Shown here piece after piece: positions 35,540 to 47,308 of a stretch of DNA of 64,000 nucleotides. Under the pieces are notes generated by a model. It worked only from the letters and a program-made list of their open reading frames with translations. It was not told the DNA's origin and did no database searches. Position numbers and translations under genes: made by a program. Numbering within the stretch: the first letter of the stretch is position 1; each line of letters starts with the position of its first letter. The stretch comes from Ailanthus altissimus. Lineage: Eukaryota > Streptophyta > Magnoliopsida > Sapindales > Simaroubaceae. The stretch is taken from assembly GCA_946807835.1 (NCBI GenBank), contig OX327699.1, forward strand, positions 25,160,014 to 25,224,013, written 5' to 3'.

Positions 35540-37932
35540 ATGAAGAGGATTCTTAGGTCTGATTTTACTGCTCCTCAATCGTTCATGTATACAAGGCTAG
35601 CTATTTACAGTACTATTATAAGACATTTTCACCGACTTTGAGAGATATATAATACGTATGTGTAAACGTATATCACTGTCTTTTCTACGGTTTCTAACAT
35701 CACCTGCCTTCTTGCCATGGTGATATTGGATGTTGATTAGCTTATATTTCAATAACACAAGCTGGTTCTATACCGTATAAAATTAAGCTAAATCCTGGGC
35801 CAAAATCCTGAGAGAATATCAAAACCAAAAAAAAAAAAGAGAAAACATTTGAAAATGTGGAGAGAAGTCTAGAATAATATTCATGCAGTAAGATAGCATA
35901 ATTGCCTTGAAAGTTTGGTTATTTTTGAGACATTAAAAATTTAACTTGCTAATTGCATTTGGTGGAATATTATTTTTTAATTAATAATTTTTTTGGTACT
36001 GTCGAAGTTGTTTAAAAAAATATATATTTGATTGGTGTGATAAAGTATGATCGAAACACAGAGCTAAAATTTTGGTAAAAAATAGTAATCTCATCAAACT
36101 TCAACATTTCAGACCTGTGCATGAGATTAAATTTACTATATTGCAGACATAAACGTCATGGCGAAAAGGGTGACTTAGACGATGCAGCAGCGGGAGAGAG
36201 CGAGAAGCGGGTAATTGCTGAGTTGCAAGAGACAAAGCCACTTGCTTGTGGTGACCCAACAGAAAGGATTATAAAGGGCTTCCTTCGTTTCAAGACCTCC
36301 AATTTTGAGTATGCATGATACTTGATACATCAAAATTCTGCTCCTAATTAATTTCTCTTTAATGTGGTCTTCTTTCTTCAGTACTTTCTTCCTCTCAAAA
36401 TCAAGTTTTTTCTTTTTAAAGGTTGAAAATTTAAAAAATTTCAAAATATAATGCATGCTTTTATTGGTTTATATTTTTTTGTTACAATAAGTTATTATTA
36501 TTTATTTATTTTTTTGCAGCAAATATCCAGAATATTTTAATGAACTTGCTAACGGACAGCATCCAAAGGTACAGTATGCTTGACATTTAGTCAATGGTTT
36601 TGCTGTTCTGATGTGAATTTTTTCTTTCCTTAAACATTATTAAGACACAATTAATGAATTTCCTGTTGATGCAGTTTCTAGTATTTGCTTGTTCAGACTC
36701 GAGAGTAAGCCCTTCTCATGTCTTAGATTTTCAACCGGGGGAAGCCTTCATGGTCCGCAACATTGGTGGCTTGGTTCCCGCATTTAACCAGGTTAATTGC
36801 TCAACCACTTTCCTGAAGAAATATTTGTTTAATTGTTTGCATTACTTTGTTACATCGTATGAAAGTCATATACATGCATATAAGAGTAAATTAGAAAAAC
36901 GAAATTCCTCCTAAAATGATTGTATATTTCAAGAATAGAATACACAATTAGAATTTCCTTCGCAAAAAAGAAGAAGAATTGAGTTGGTGAGCTACGATTG
37001 ATTGTCAAGATTGAGAAAATCTCCTTCCATTTATTATCGTTTTCTTATTTAATTAAGAATATATTTGAATCGATCATATTAATCTCTCTTTCTTTCAATT
37101 TTCTTTTTATTACAATGAAAATTGCTCTTAATTTACCTTATGCTGGTCCTATATTAGAATTAATTGACTAGTTAACACTTAACACTATTGGTGTACTCAC
37201 AGTTAAGGTACTCGTCTGTCGGTGCAACAATTGAATATGCTGTTGTACATCTCAAGGTAAATTTATTGGAATGGAAGATCTGTTCTCATTTTCTCCAGTG
37301 GGATTTTTGTTAACAAGAGGAACGTTTTTATAGGTTGAGAACATCTTGGTGATTGGACATAGTCGCTGCGGTGGGATAGAAAGGCTTATGTCTCTTCCAG
37401 ACGATGGTTCTACCCATTAGTAAGGCTTGATATACGAAAATAACTTATAAATTTCTTCAGCTAACCAATATTCAATTTTATTTTACACATTATGAAAAGA
37501 ATATTGATTATGCACCGTACGTCAATTTATTTTACTAATTTTACCCATCTAATTGAGATGTGTGTAGTGATTTCGTTGATGATTGGGTGAAAATTGGGTT
37601 ACCTGCTAAGGCCAAGGTCAAAAAGGAGTACGGTCAGTTACCAATTGAAGAACAACATGCAATATGTGAAAGGGTAAACGCATCAATCATAAATCTTTAG
37701 GCTTGTTATTTAACATGTATGATGAATTAAATTTGATATTTATGCCTGGGAAATTATTATTATGCAGGAAGCAGCAAATTTGTCATTGGTGAACTTGTTA
37801 ACTTATCCATATGTTCAAACGGCTTTGGCGAGTGGCACTTTAGCATTGAGGGGTGGACACTACGATTTTGTTAATGGAAAATTTGAGCTTTGGGAGTTCA
37901 TGACAGATATCAAATCTCCTATCATTATATGA
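35540..37932 (+). CDS. Beta carbonic anhydrase, copy 1 (intact)
   Basis: The zinc enzyme interconverts CO2 and bicarbonate. Coding exons: 35540-35556, 36147-36308, 36520-36568, 36675-36791, 37203-37256, 37334-37419, 37568-37673, 37768-37932; together 756 bases, 251 residues plus stop, in phase with GT-AG introns. Beta-class active site: FACSDSR with Cys82 (zinc), Asp84 and Arg86, and GHSRCGG with His142 and Cys145 (zinc). Other family blocks: [41 protein letters not shown], the C-terminal NLLTYPYV and [16 protein letters not shown]. The N-terminus is short and charged, with no obvious transit peptide, so a cytosolic location is likely. The exon carrying the start has a 3' splice site at 35496 and stays open upstream of the ATG, so an earlier start in an unseen exon is possible; an in-frame ATG at 36121 is another option. 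Two damaged tandem copies follow. Confidence 0.92.
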
Positions 37933-39988
37933 ATATAATCTCTTGGTCATTTTGAGTGATTATGCAAATGATTCTTTGTTGCTTTACTTCTAGCTAGTGT
38001 GCCTTGTATTTGACATTATGAATAATCATTTATGAATTAATAAATAGAGCGGTCATTGTATGCTTTCTTTTGATTATTATAACTTTTTTTTTAAAAATAA
38101 TTTTGTTGACAATGTAGCTTTTGCTTTTGTGTGGTCACATTCCTGGTTACTGTAAGAGATTTATTGATTCAATACGCTTCGTTGTCCCTATACATAATTG
38201 AGTAACAATATATATGACTATGCGAGAACCAATAGGCAAGGGCAAATGATAAGCAAAACTCTGCATCGGTGAGAAAATGAAGCTACTTGTAACTTGCTGG
38301 TGTTGAAATTAATAAAGCCACGACGTGCCGAATTTTTTGTCGTTCATCGAGATCAGGTTAACCGACAGACAATTATCAGAAAGATTATAGCATGCATGCA
38401 TGACTTGTCGTTCATAGTTAAAGGTAATACAATAATTAACGACAAATTGTTATTGTTCATAAACTCATGAAGTGGGCGGCGTTAATAAGATTATTAAGGG
38501 TATGAACCTGGCTTTCTTTCCTCATCAGCCGTTTTGAGTCGATGAGATTATGGTGGTCTAAACAAATTTCTTTTTATGTATGACATATCAAGGCAGCCTG
38601 GATATGATATTAACAATTCTTTCTCTCTCTCTCTTTTCTTCACAGTATTCAATTTGATAACATACGAGATTACCCAGTTCAGCTTCTATTAGGATTGCTA
38701 CTGGAGTGGAATTCTCAATATGATGTCAGCATCTTAGGGTAGAAGAAAAAACTGATCTGAGCCATGTTCGAATACCCGCTAGCTAGAGTCTAAATTCTGA
38801 TATGAGAATTTAAAACTTTAGTGTTTTCATTAAATTTTGATAAAAACGATAGATGATTTTATTTATTTAAAAAAATGATATTTGTGTCGTTTTTTTGGGT
38901 TAAAATATTTAATTGACTAGATTAAACTTAGTTAAATGACTATGATGAATCATCAAATTATTACAATTACTAAAATTAAAGATATTATTTAAATATATAA
39001 ATTTGTTATTATATACAAATAAATAAAACTAAATTTAATTAAATGACCACTATGACTCACCAAAATTATTACGATAACTAAAATAAAGGTATTATCTAAA
39101 ACATATAAATATGTAAATATATATATTTTAAAATATGTAAATATTATTATTATAAATTGTCGTCAACTTGAAATTCATTTCTAATTTTTTATAATGCCAA
39201 AAAAATTTATAATATGGTATTCTTGTATTGCAAAAAAAAAAATTATTTAATGTTACTATTGCCTTGACTACTTTGTACAGACAAACTCTATATTAGAATT
39301 ATAACTTTTAACAAGTAAAATTGATGAATCAACTTTATATATAATTAAGAAAAAATTAAATTAATTCACTTAATTACAATGAAAGAATATTAGATAACAA
39401 TATTTTGACAAAATAAGGGATATCTTTATAAATTAATAATTTGTTAATTAATTGATTAATTAATATATTCTCTCGGTCCCAAGAATATTAATTTTATCAA
39501 GGTTCAACTATATATACAATATAAGATTAACGTGGAGAAGAAGACCAAAACTTAAACCTAAATATAACTATAGTTACAAAGCTACAATTACTGCAAAATT
39601 AAAGCACTAACTATTTAGTAGAAGTAGACGTGTATTTGGTTATAAATAAAAATTTTACTTAAATAGACAAACTTTTAAAAGATTTCATATGTTTTTTTAT
39701 CAAATAATCATGGAATAAAATCATTTTAAAAATAAAGCTACAAGTATTCACCAAATACCTTAATTGTTGCGCTCCAAAAGTTAAATAAAAACATAATAAT
39801 AGATGGAGTCAAAATATATGATCAAAATGTAATTGTAAGGATTTTGTTTTTCAAAAGGAAGATTCATATAGAGGAATTTCTTTCACTTGTCTTGACTATC
39901 AATTAAGACAGACGTTCTAGTTTGTTGGTGTACTCATCTATAATGAGTTTTAGGTATTTTTCTTGTGAACAATATGGTTAATTTAAAT
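37933..39988. other. Spacer between carbonic anhydrase copies 1 and 2
   Basis: The first 750 bases resemble the region after copy 2 (48764-49640) and belong to the duplicated unit; shared words include TTGTCGTTCAT and ATGCATGACTT. From about 38700 the sequence is very AT-rich. From about 39640 it becomes the upstream part of the copy-2 unit. Confidence 0.55.
38039..38044 (+). terminator. putative poly(A) signal, carbonic anhydrase copy 1
   Basis: AATAAA 107 bases after the stop codon. Candidate only. Confidence 0.35.
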
Positions 39989-40222
39989 TACGGGCGGACC
40001 TCTTTAGGAGTCTAGGGGGTCATGCCCCCAAGTCCTAATTTAAAAAAAAAAATTAATAATAGATTTTTATAATTTTTACTCTTTAAAATAGATATATTGT
40101 GATTTGTCTCTTCAATATCTTAAGTCCAATACTAAAATCTTAATTTAATTAAACTCTAATTTAATATAATTTTTAATTTTAACATTTAGTCTTCCATTAT
40201 CTTAAATTTGGATTTCGCCCCA
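39989..40222. mobile_element. MITE with 9-bp target-site duplication, copy c
   Basis: A 234-bp insert is bounded by AATTTAAAT at 39980-39988 and 40223-40231. The related spot in copy 3 (near 51013) has a single uninterrupted TTAATTTAAATGA, an empty site. Ends are imperfectly inverted: TACGGGCGGA at the left and TGGGGCGAAA on the complementary strand at the right. No coding capacity. A 9-bp duplication suggests a Mutator-like origin, though hAT (8 bp) cannot be excluded. Confidence 0.82.
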
Positions 40223-40367
40223 AATTTAAATGAATCGTGTTTACTAGAAGACTAACTCAGCAACTATAAAAAAGGAATATACTTACACCTGGTTAATTAG
40301 GAAGCTAATTCTCCTTAAATTTTCAAACTCAAAATCCTTCGTAAAAGATTGGCAGTTTAATGTCTTT

Positions 40368-40407
40368 ACACACACACGCACACACACATATATATATATA
40401 TATATAT
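40368..40407. repeat. Compound (CA)n(TA)n microsatellite
   Basis: About eight CA units, with one G interruption, run directly into about ten TA units in the upstream region of carbonic anhydrase copy 2. The other copies lack it at this position. Confidence 0.85.
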
Positions 40408-40768
40408 TTCAGTTAAATGTAACAAGGCTAAACGTTTTTTAAATATCCGAGGGCTATGTTATTTTGCAAACTTACATAAGTGTACAATAGATGTTAATGT
40501 TTTTCTTGTATTTTTAATTTATATTTTGGGATTTTTTTGCGGATCAAAAGCATACATTCATCTGAGGTGATCACTAGGAGGATGTAGAGGGTTCTTAGGT
40601 CTGATTTTACTACTCGTCAGTCCTTTCATATGCATGTAAATAACACTAGCTAATTATTGTACTATTATTAGACGATTTCACCAACTTTGAGATATAATGC
40701 GTATGTATACGTATATCACTGTCTTTTCTACGGTTTCTCACATCACCTGCCTTTCTTGCCTTGGTGAT

Positions 40769-41026
40769 CGAGGATTTGGATATTCATGATTAAAAATTTG
40801 CTTTATTTTCATGATGATTTGAACCATTACAATGGTCATATATCCATATACATGAGTGAGAGACTAACTAAATGGGAAGATGTCAAAAAGAAAAAATCTT
40901 TCAAAAAGTAAGCCTTAGAGAAATTTAAGGTATAAGCCATTGGAGTGATTTGAGGCTGCTTTTGTGCTGGCCGTTGGAGAGTGATTGTTGAGTGATTTGG
41001 GGCCGCTTTTGTGGTGGCAGTGTGAT
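40769..41026. mobile_element. 258-bp insertion flanked by GTGAT repeats
   Basis: Copy 1 has an uninterrupted GCCATGGTGATATTGG near 35715-35730. In copy 2 the same spot is split: GTGAT at 40764-40768 and again at 41022-41026 flank new sequence. The 5-bp direct repeat suggests retroelement-style insertion. The insert contains two similar stretches (GAGTGATTTGAGGCTGCTTTTG and GAGTGATTTGGGGCCGCTTTTG types) near its right end. I do not recognise a family. Confidence 0.6.
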
Positions 41027-41598
41027 ATTGGATGTTGATAAGCTTATATTCAGTTAAATAGATGGTTTTTTAAACTATGTAATTAAGCTGAACGCTGTAC
41101 CAAAATCCTGAGATATACTTCAAAAACCAAAAGAAAAAAAGAAAAAAAAAATGACAATACAGAGAAAAGTCTAGAATATTCACGCACGCAGTAAATTTGC
41201 ATAAATTCCTTGACAGTCTGTTCATTTATTCTATGTTAAAACAAGGATGTTTGACGTGTGTGATAAAAGTATGATGGATCGACACATAAGATAGGGCTAA
41301 ATTTTGTTAAAAAGATAGTTATATATCTCAAGAATCTTCAACATATCAGACCTTGTTCATGGGATTAAATGTACTATGTGGCAGACTTAAACGACACGGG
41401 GAAAAAGGAGATCACTTAGACGATGAAGCAGTGGGGGAGAGCGAGAAGCAGCTAGTCGCTGAGTTGCAAGGGACGAAGCCACTTGCTTCTGCCGACCCAA
41501 CAGAAAGGATTATAAAGGGCTTCCTTCGTTTCAAGACCTCCAGCTTTGAGTATGAAACAACATACTTCTTCTGCTTAATTTCTCTTAAATATAGTTTT

Positions 41599-42357
41599 TG
41601 TGAGAATATTAATTAAAAATTATTAGAATATGATTTGGGGATCAAGTCAAGTGTATAGGGTATGTACGGATTGAAAACGAACGGAAAAAATAAAGAAGGG
41701 CGCACCGGGTGACCAGCGCCATGGCGCCCAAAACAGAACCTCAGCGCCGCAGCACCAGAAAGCCAGCGCCGCAACGCTCAGCAAAAGCGCGCCAACGCTG
41801 GAGCGACGAGATCCCAGCGCTGCAACGTTGGACGGGGGAACAGTATCCCAAAATTAGGAAACTTCCTAATTTCGTCTCCCACTTGCTCTAGGACTCCCTA
41901 ATACGACTCCCACACGTATAGGGAAAACCTAAGACGTCCCAAGGCCTATATAAAGGCTATCAATTAGCTTGTAAACATATCTTGTCATCTTTGTGATCAA
42001 GATTGATCTTTGTGATCAATAGTGATCTTTGTGATCTTAGTGAGATCTTGGTGATCAACAATAATCTTAGTGATAATTTTTAGTGGTTCTTTGTGAGAAA
42101 AACTCCCTAGAGGGTAAGAGAGAGTTTTCTTTGTGATCTTTCTTGTAATAGACATACTTTGTGGTTGCCTTGTGATTCATAATAAGTGAAGAGTGTGATC
42201 TTGATCCGCCATCGACGTAGGCAAGTTGCCGAACCACGTAATTCTTTGTGTGTTCTTCTTCTACCACTTTCTCTCTTTTATTTCTTAATAACTTGTTCTG
42301 CATTATTATATTACTTGGGTGAATTGTTTAACTTGTTTGTGTGCTTCCGCTTCAACA
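41599..42357 (+). repeat. 5' LTR of Copia element 1 (759 bp)
   Basis: Starts TGTGAG, ends TTCAACA. Contains a GC-rich block of CCAGCGCC-type motifs (41700-41840), a TATA-like CCTATATAAAGG (41945-41956), then a series of GTGATCTTTGTGATC repeats (41990-42060). It carries only one copy of the 15-bp unit that is expanded in the 3' LTR. Confidence 0.93.
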
Positions 42358-42360
42358 AAC

Positions 42361-42372
42361 TGGTATCAGAGC
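42361..42372 (+). other. Primer-binding site of Copia element 1
   Basis: TGGTATCAGAGC is complementary to the 3' end of plant initiator-Met tRNA. It lies three bases after the 5' LTR, as is normal for Copia elements. Confidence 0.92.
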
Positions 42373-42389
42373 TTTAGTTCTAAGCAGAC

Positions 42390-45300
42390 ATGGCCACACC
42401 CAAGTATGAGGTAGAGAAATTCAACGGTACGAATGACTTCAATCTGTAGAAGATGAAGGTTAAGGCGTTGTTGGTGAGCCAAAGACTTGGTTCGGCATTA
42501 GAGGAGACTGCAGCTCCATCTAGTGATGAAGAGAAGACGCCAGAGTCATCTAGAGCAGAAGCAGAAAGGAGGGACATTCAAGAAAGAGCTCATAGCACAA
42601 TCGTTCTGTCATTGAGCGATGAAGTACTAAAAGAAGTAGCAGGTGAGACGACGGCAATAGATCTTTGGAAGAAGCTTGACTCTCTTTATATGAGGAAATC
42701 GTTGGCTAACAGACTACATATAAAGAAGAAGTTGTATCAGCTGTCCATGTCAGAGGGGACACCGATGAAAGATCATATAGACGCCTTCAATAAGATCATC
42801 CTTGATCTTGAGTCTATCAACATCAAGATAGAAGATGAAGATAGAGCAATTATCCTGCTGAGTTCACTCCCCAAGAGTTATGGGAGTTTTGTTGATATGC
42901 TACTCTACGACAGAAATAGTTTAACGATGAGTGATGTGAAATCATTATTAAACTCAAAGTTATTAGGAAAGCAGGCTGAGGGCTATGCAGAAAGTTTATC
43001 TGTAAGAGGAAGGCCCTCATATAGAGATGGGAAGAAAAAAGGCTCAAGGTCGAAGTCTAGGACTCCTAGGAAGTGCTATTGCTATAAGAAAGAGGGGCAC
43101 TTCATAAAGGACTGTCCTGAGAAGAAAGCACAGGATAAGAAGAAAGCGGATGCTGCGCTTGCCTATGATGATAGCTATGACAGCGCAGAGACACGTGTCA
43201 CTACTGATGGTAAGAACTCTGACCAATGGGTTCTTGATTCTGGTTGTACTTTTCACATGTGCCCGCACAAGTCCTGGTTTATAAATTTCCAGCCCATTAG
43301 TGGTGGTAAGGTCTTAATGGGTAATGACGTTACATGTCAGATGATGGAAATTGGTAGTGTTAAACTTAAGCTACATGATGGGCAAGTGAGAGAGTTAATA
43401 GATGTTAGGTATGTTCCTGACTTGAAGAGAAACTTGATCTCACTAGGGACTTTAGACCAGAATGGGTGTTCCATCAGGATCGACGGAGGAATTTTAAGAG
43501 TTTTAAGAGGTTCCATAGTGGTGATGAGAGGAGAGAAGCACAAAGGTGTCTATGTGCTTGAGGGTGAAATCGTGAGTGGTTTTGCACTATTCTCTGTAGA
43601 TGATGAGAGTATGCAAACTAAGTTATGGCATCTTAGACTGGCACACCTAGGCGAGAGAAACCTAAAGGAGTTATATAGCCAAAAGGCCTTTGGAGATGAT
43701 AAGTTCCAGCCCTTAGAGTTTTGTGAGCATTGTGTGCTAGGGAAAGTACATAGAGTGAGGTTCAGTACCAGCGAGCACAAGACTAAGGGGACTCTTGACT
43801 ACATATACTCAGATCTTTGGGGACCAGCTCAGACAGCTACTCGTGATGGTGCCGGGTATTTTCTCAGCTTGATTGATGACTATTCGAGGAAGCTGTGGGT
43901 CTATGTGTTGAAGAGCAAGGATCAAGCCTTTGAAGTATTCAAGACTTGGAAGGTTCTTATTGAAAATTAGACTGGCAAAAGGGTAAAGAGGGTTAGGACT
44001 GACAACGGCCTCGAGTTTTGCAATAGAGAGTTTGATGGGTTTTGTGCCAAGCATGTGATTGCAAGGTATAGAACAGTAAGATCAACACCACAGCAGAATG
44101 AGATAGCTGAGAGGATGAATAGGACCCTACTTGAAAGGGTTAGATGCATGCTTACCAATGCAAAGATGTCCAAGACATTCTGGGGAGAAGCTATAGTAAC
44201 TGCTGCTTACTTGATAAATAAAAGTCTCTCCTCAGCAATTGACTTCAAGACGCCAGAAGAGAAATGGTCTGGCAAACCTCCGAAGTATGACCATCTTAGA
44301 ATATTTGGTTGCCCTGCTTTTGTACATGTTAAGGAGGGGAAGTTGGAACCTAGAGCTATCAAAGGGGTATTCATAGGATATCCCGAAAGAGTAAAAGGAT
44401 ACAAGGTGTGGTGTAAAGACTTAACACCACCAAGGAGTATCATAAGCCGTGATGTAACGTTCGATGAGATGACGATGCTGAAAACCTCCCAAGTAGATGA
44501 GAAAGAAGAACCTGTGACCAAGAAAAACTCAGCACCCGAGTCAATAGAAGTTGAAGTAGCGCTTGAAAATGGATCTGATATGCCCCCAGCTCAACACTTC
44601 AACAAGGAGATCCTTGAAGATGAACCAAGAACACCGACGAGTTCCTCCAAGTCCACCCAAAAGAAGACTAGAACTCTTGAGTTGGAACTTGAAGAGTACC
44701 AGCTTGCTAGAGACAGGCTAAGGAGAACGATTAACCCACCAGTCAGGTATGCACAAGCAGACTTAGTTGCTCATGCTTTTAATTCTACTTACACTCTTGA
44801 GTATGATGAGCCTAGGACATATAGTGAGGCTATGAAGAGTGAAAATAAGAAAGAATGACAGCAGGCCATGGAAGAAGAAATTTGTTCTCTTAGGAAGAAT
44901 AATACCTGTAAGTTGGTGGAGAGACCTTAAAAGAAGCTAGTCGGGTGCAAGTGGGTGTATAAGGTGAAGGAGGGGATACCGAGGATTGAGCCTACGAGAT
45001 TTAAGGCTAGGTTAGTAGCACAAGGTTTTACTCAAAGAGAAGGAGTCGATTTTCATGAGATATTCTCTCCAGTTGTCAAGTACACATCTATTAGGATTTT
45101 GTTAGCTATGTGTGCAAACCTTGATTTACATCTAGAGCAGATAGATGTAAAGACAGCTTTTCTACATGGAGAGCTTGAAAAAACAATATACATGGCACAG
45201 CCGCAAGGGTTCGAGGAGCCCAGTAAAGAAGATCATGCTTGTTTGCTAAAGAAGTCATTATACGGGTTAAAGCAATCACCTAAACAGTAGTATATAAGAT

Positions 45301-46373
45301 TTGATGAGTTTATAATGGCTTGTGACTTTAGTAGGAACAAGTATGATGGATGCGTGTACTTCAAGAACATGAGTTGTGGGATGATGTATTTGCTTCTATA
45401 CGTCGATGATATGTTGATCGCATGCAAGAATATGGAAGAAATACAGAAGCTTAAGAAGCAGTTAAGTGGTAAGTTTAAAATGAAGGATTTAGGAGCAGCG
45501 AATAGAATTTTGGGTATGGACATTGTGAGGGAAAGAAGAGATGTTATCTTCTTGTCCTAACAGTGATATATAGTCAAAATTCTGGAGAAGTTTGGTATGT
45601 CAAACGCGAAGGCTGTCTCTACTCCTTTGGCTATGCATTTCAGACTGTCAGCAGCACAGTCGCCGACATCCGAAGATAAAAAATTACAGATGAGCAAAGT
45701 ACCGTATGCAAGCGCTGTGGGGAGCATCATGTATGCAATGGTTTGCACAAGACCAGACATAGCACATGTTGTGAGTGTGGTGAGTAGATACATGGCGAAT
45801 CCGGGTAAAGATCACTGGCTTACAGTAAAGTGGATTCTGAGATATCTCAAGGGAACGTCGAATCATGAGTTGGTGTATAAGAGGGACGAGGACAGCAATG
45901 AAATGGTAAGAGGGTACATAGACGCAGATTATGCAGGTGATCTTGACAAGAGAAGATCATTGACGGGCTACGTATTCACAGTGTTTGGGTGTAGTGTGTG
46001 TTGGAGATCAGTTCTACAACATGTGGTTGCACTTTCTACCACAGAGGCAGAGTACATAGCTGTTGGTGAAGCTATAAAGGAGGCCGTGTGGTTAAAAGGC
46101 ATATGCGCGGAGATATTGACTCGTAAAGATGTAAACACCGGTGTATACTGCGACAGCCAGAGTGCCATACACCTAAGCAAGCATCAAGTGTTCCACGAGA
46201 GGTCGAAACACATTGATGTGAGGCTTCATTACATTCGTGAGATTGTTCAAAGTGGTGAAGTTAGTCTGACAAAGATAGCGTCATCTAAAAACCCTGCTGA
46301 TATATTGAATAAGCTACTACCCTCGGTTAAGTTCATCCTATGCAAGGACTTAACCAGAGTCACTACTTTGTGA
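42390..46373 (+). pseudogene. Copia polyprotein (Gag-Pro-Int-RT-RNase H), disabled by stops
   Basis: One continuous 1328-codon frame with no frameshift but seven internal stops, at 42447, 43968, 44856, 44928, 45288, 45558 and 45564 (first base). Domains in order: Gag (about 42560-43000); a zinc knuckle near 43072-43113 whose second cysteine spacing is altered (CYCYKKEGHFIKDC); aspartic protease with LDSGCTFHMC (about 43230); integrase with an HLRLAHLG zinc part, SDLWGP, RTDNG and a final catalytic Glu; reverse transcriptase with LLYVDDM (45393-45413); RNase H with DADYAGD, EAEYIA and DSQSAIHLSK. Each stop is one transition away from a sense codon. It cannot produce a full polyprotein as it stands. 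Confidence 0.94.
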
Positions 46374-46442
46374 GGGTGACCGAAGATGCGAAAATGAGAG
46401 ATCGATTTACTTTGTGAATGATTTTGAATCAAGGAGGGGATT

Positions 46443-47308
46443 TGTGAGAATATTGATTAAAAATCATTGGAATATGATTTAGGAATCAAGTCAAATGTGT
46501 AGGGTGCGCACGGATCGAAGACGGACGCGAAAGGAGGCGAAAAACGAAGAAGGGCGCACCAGGCGACTAGCGCCACGGCGACTAGCGCCACGGCGACTAG
46601 CGCCACGGCGACTAGCGCCACGGCGACTAGCGCCACGGCGACTAGCGCCACGGCGACTAAGAGTGGGCGCCGCGGCACCCAGAATAGAATCTCAGAGCCG
46701 CGGCGCCAGAAAGCCAGCGCCGCAGCACTCAGCAAAAGCGTGCCAGCGCTGGAGCGACGAGATCCCAGCGCTACAGCGTTGGACGGGGGAACAGTATCCC
46801 GAAATTAGGAAACTTCCTAATTTTGTCTCCCACTTGCTCTAGAACTCTCTAATACGACTCTCACACGTATAGGGAAAACCTAGGACGTCCCAAGACCTAT
46901 ATAAAGGCTATCAATTGGCTTGTAAACATATCTTGTCATCTTTGTGATCAAGATTGATCTTTGTGATCAATAGTGATCTTTGTGATCTTAGTGAGATCTT
47001 GGTGATCAATAATAATATTAGTGATAATTTTTAATGGTTCTTTATGAGAAAAAATCCCTAAAGGGTAAGAGAGAGTTTTCTTTGTGATCTTTCTTGTAAT
47101 AGGCATATTTTGTGATTGCCTTATGATTCATAATAAGTGAAAAGTGTGATCTTAATCCGCCGTGAACGTAAGTAAGTTGTCGAACCACATAATTTTTTGT
47201 GCGTTCTTCTTCTACCCCTTTCTCTTTTTTATTTTTTAATAATTTATTTTATATTATTATATTACTTGAATGAATTATTTAACTTATTTATGTGTTTCCG
47301 CTTTAACA
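46443..47308 (+). repeat. 3' LTR of Copia element 1 (866 bp)
   Basis: Aligns with the 5' LTR throughout but is 107 bp longer. Most of the excess is a 15-bp tandem array at 46563-46660. Many other differences between the LTRs are transitions. Confidence 0.93.
46563..46660 (+). repeat. 15-bp minisatellite inside the 3' LTR
   Basis: The unit GCGACTAGCGCCACG starts at 46563, 46578, 46593, 46608, 46623 and 46638, with a partial seventh at 46653. The copies are identical, so the expansion is recent. The 5' LTR has one diverged unit at the same place. Confidence 0.95.

Larger units (their letters stand above)
41599..47308 (+). mobile_element. Copia LTR retrotransposon 1, full length, inactive
   Basis: A 5710-bp element in intron 2 of carbonic anhydrase copy 2, in the same orientation. 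LTRs: 41599-42357 and 46443-47308, both starting TGTGAGAATATT and ending in AACA. The primer-binding site TGGTATCAGAGC is at 42361-42372 and the polypurine tract AAGGAGGGGA at 46431-46440. Flanking pentamers GTTTT (41594-41598) and GTCTT (47309-47313) differ by one base and are the likely target duplication. The internal gene order is Gag, protease, integrase, reverse transcriptase, RNase H, which is the Copia (Pseudoviridae) order. Its polyprotein carries seven in-frame stops. Confidence 0.95.

Noticed and set aside
46563..46660. CRISPR-like regular repeat
   Set aside because: Units are contiguous with no spacers, inside a plant LTR; it is a minisatellite.
46495..46842. 115-codon frame with repeated RRLAP peptides
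   Set aside because: It is the 15-bp LTR minisatellite read as protein; no evidence of a gene.
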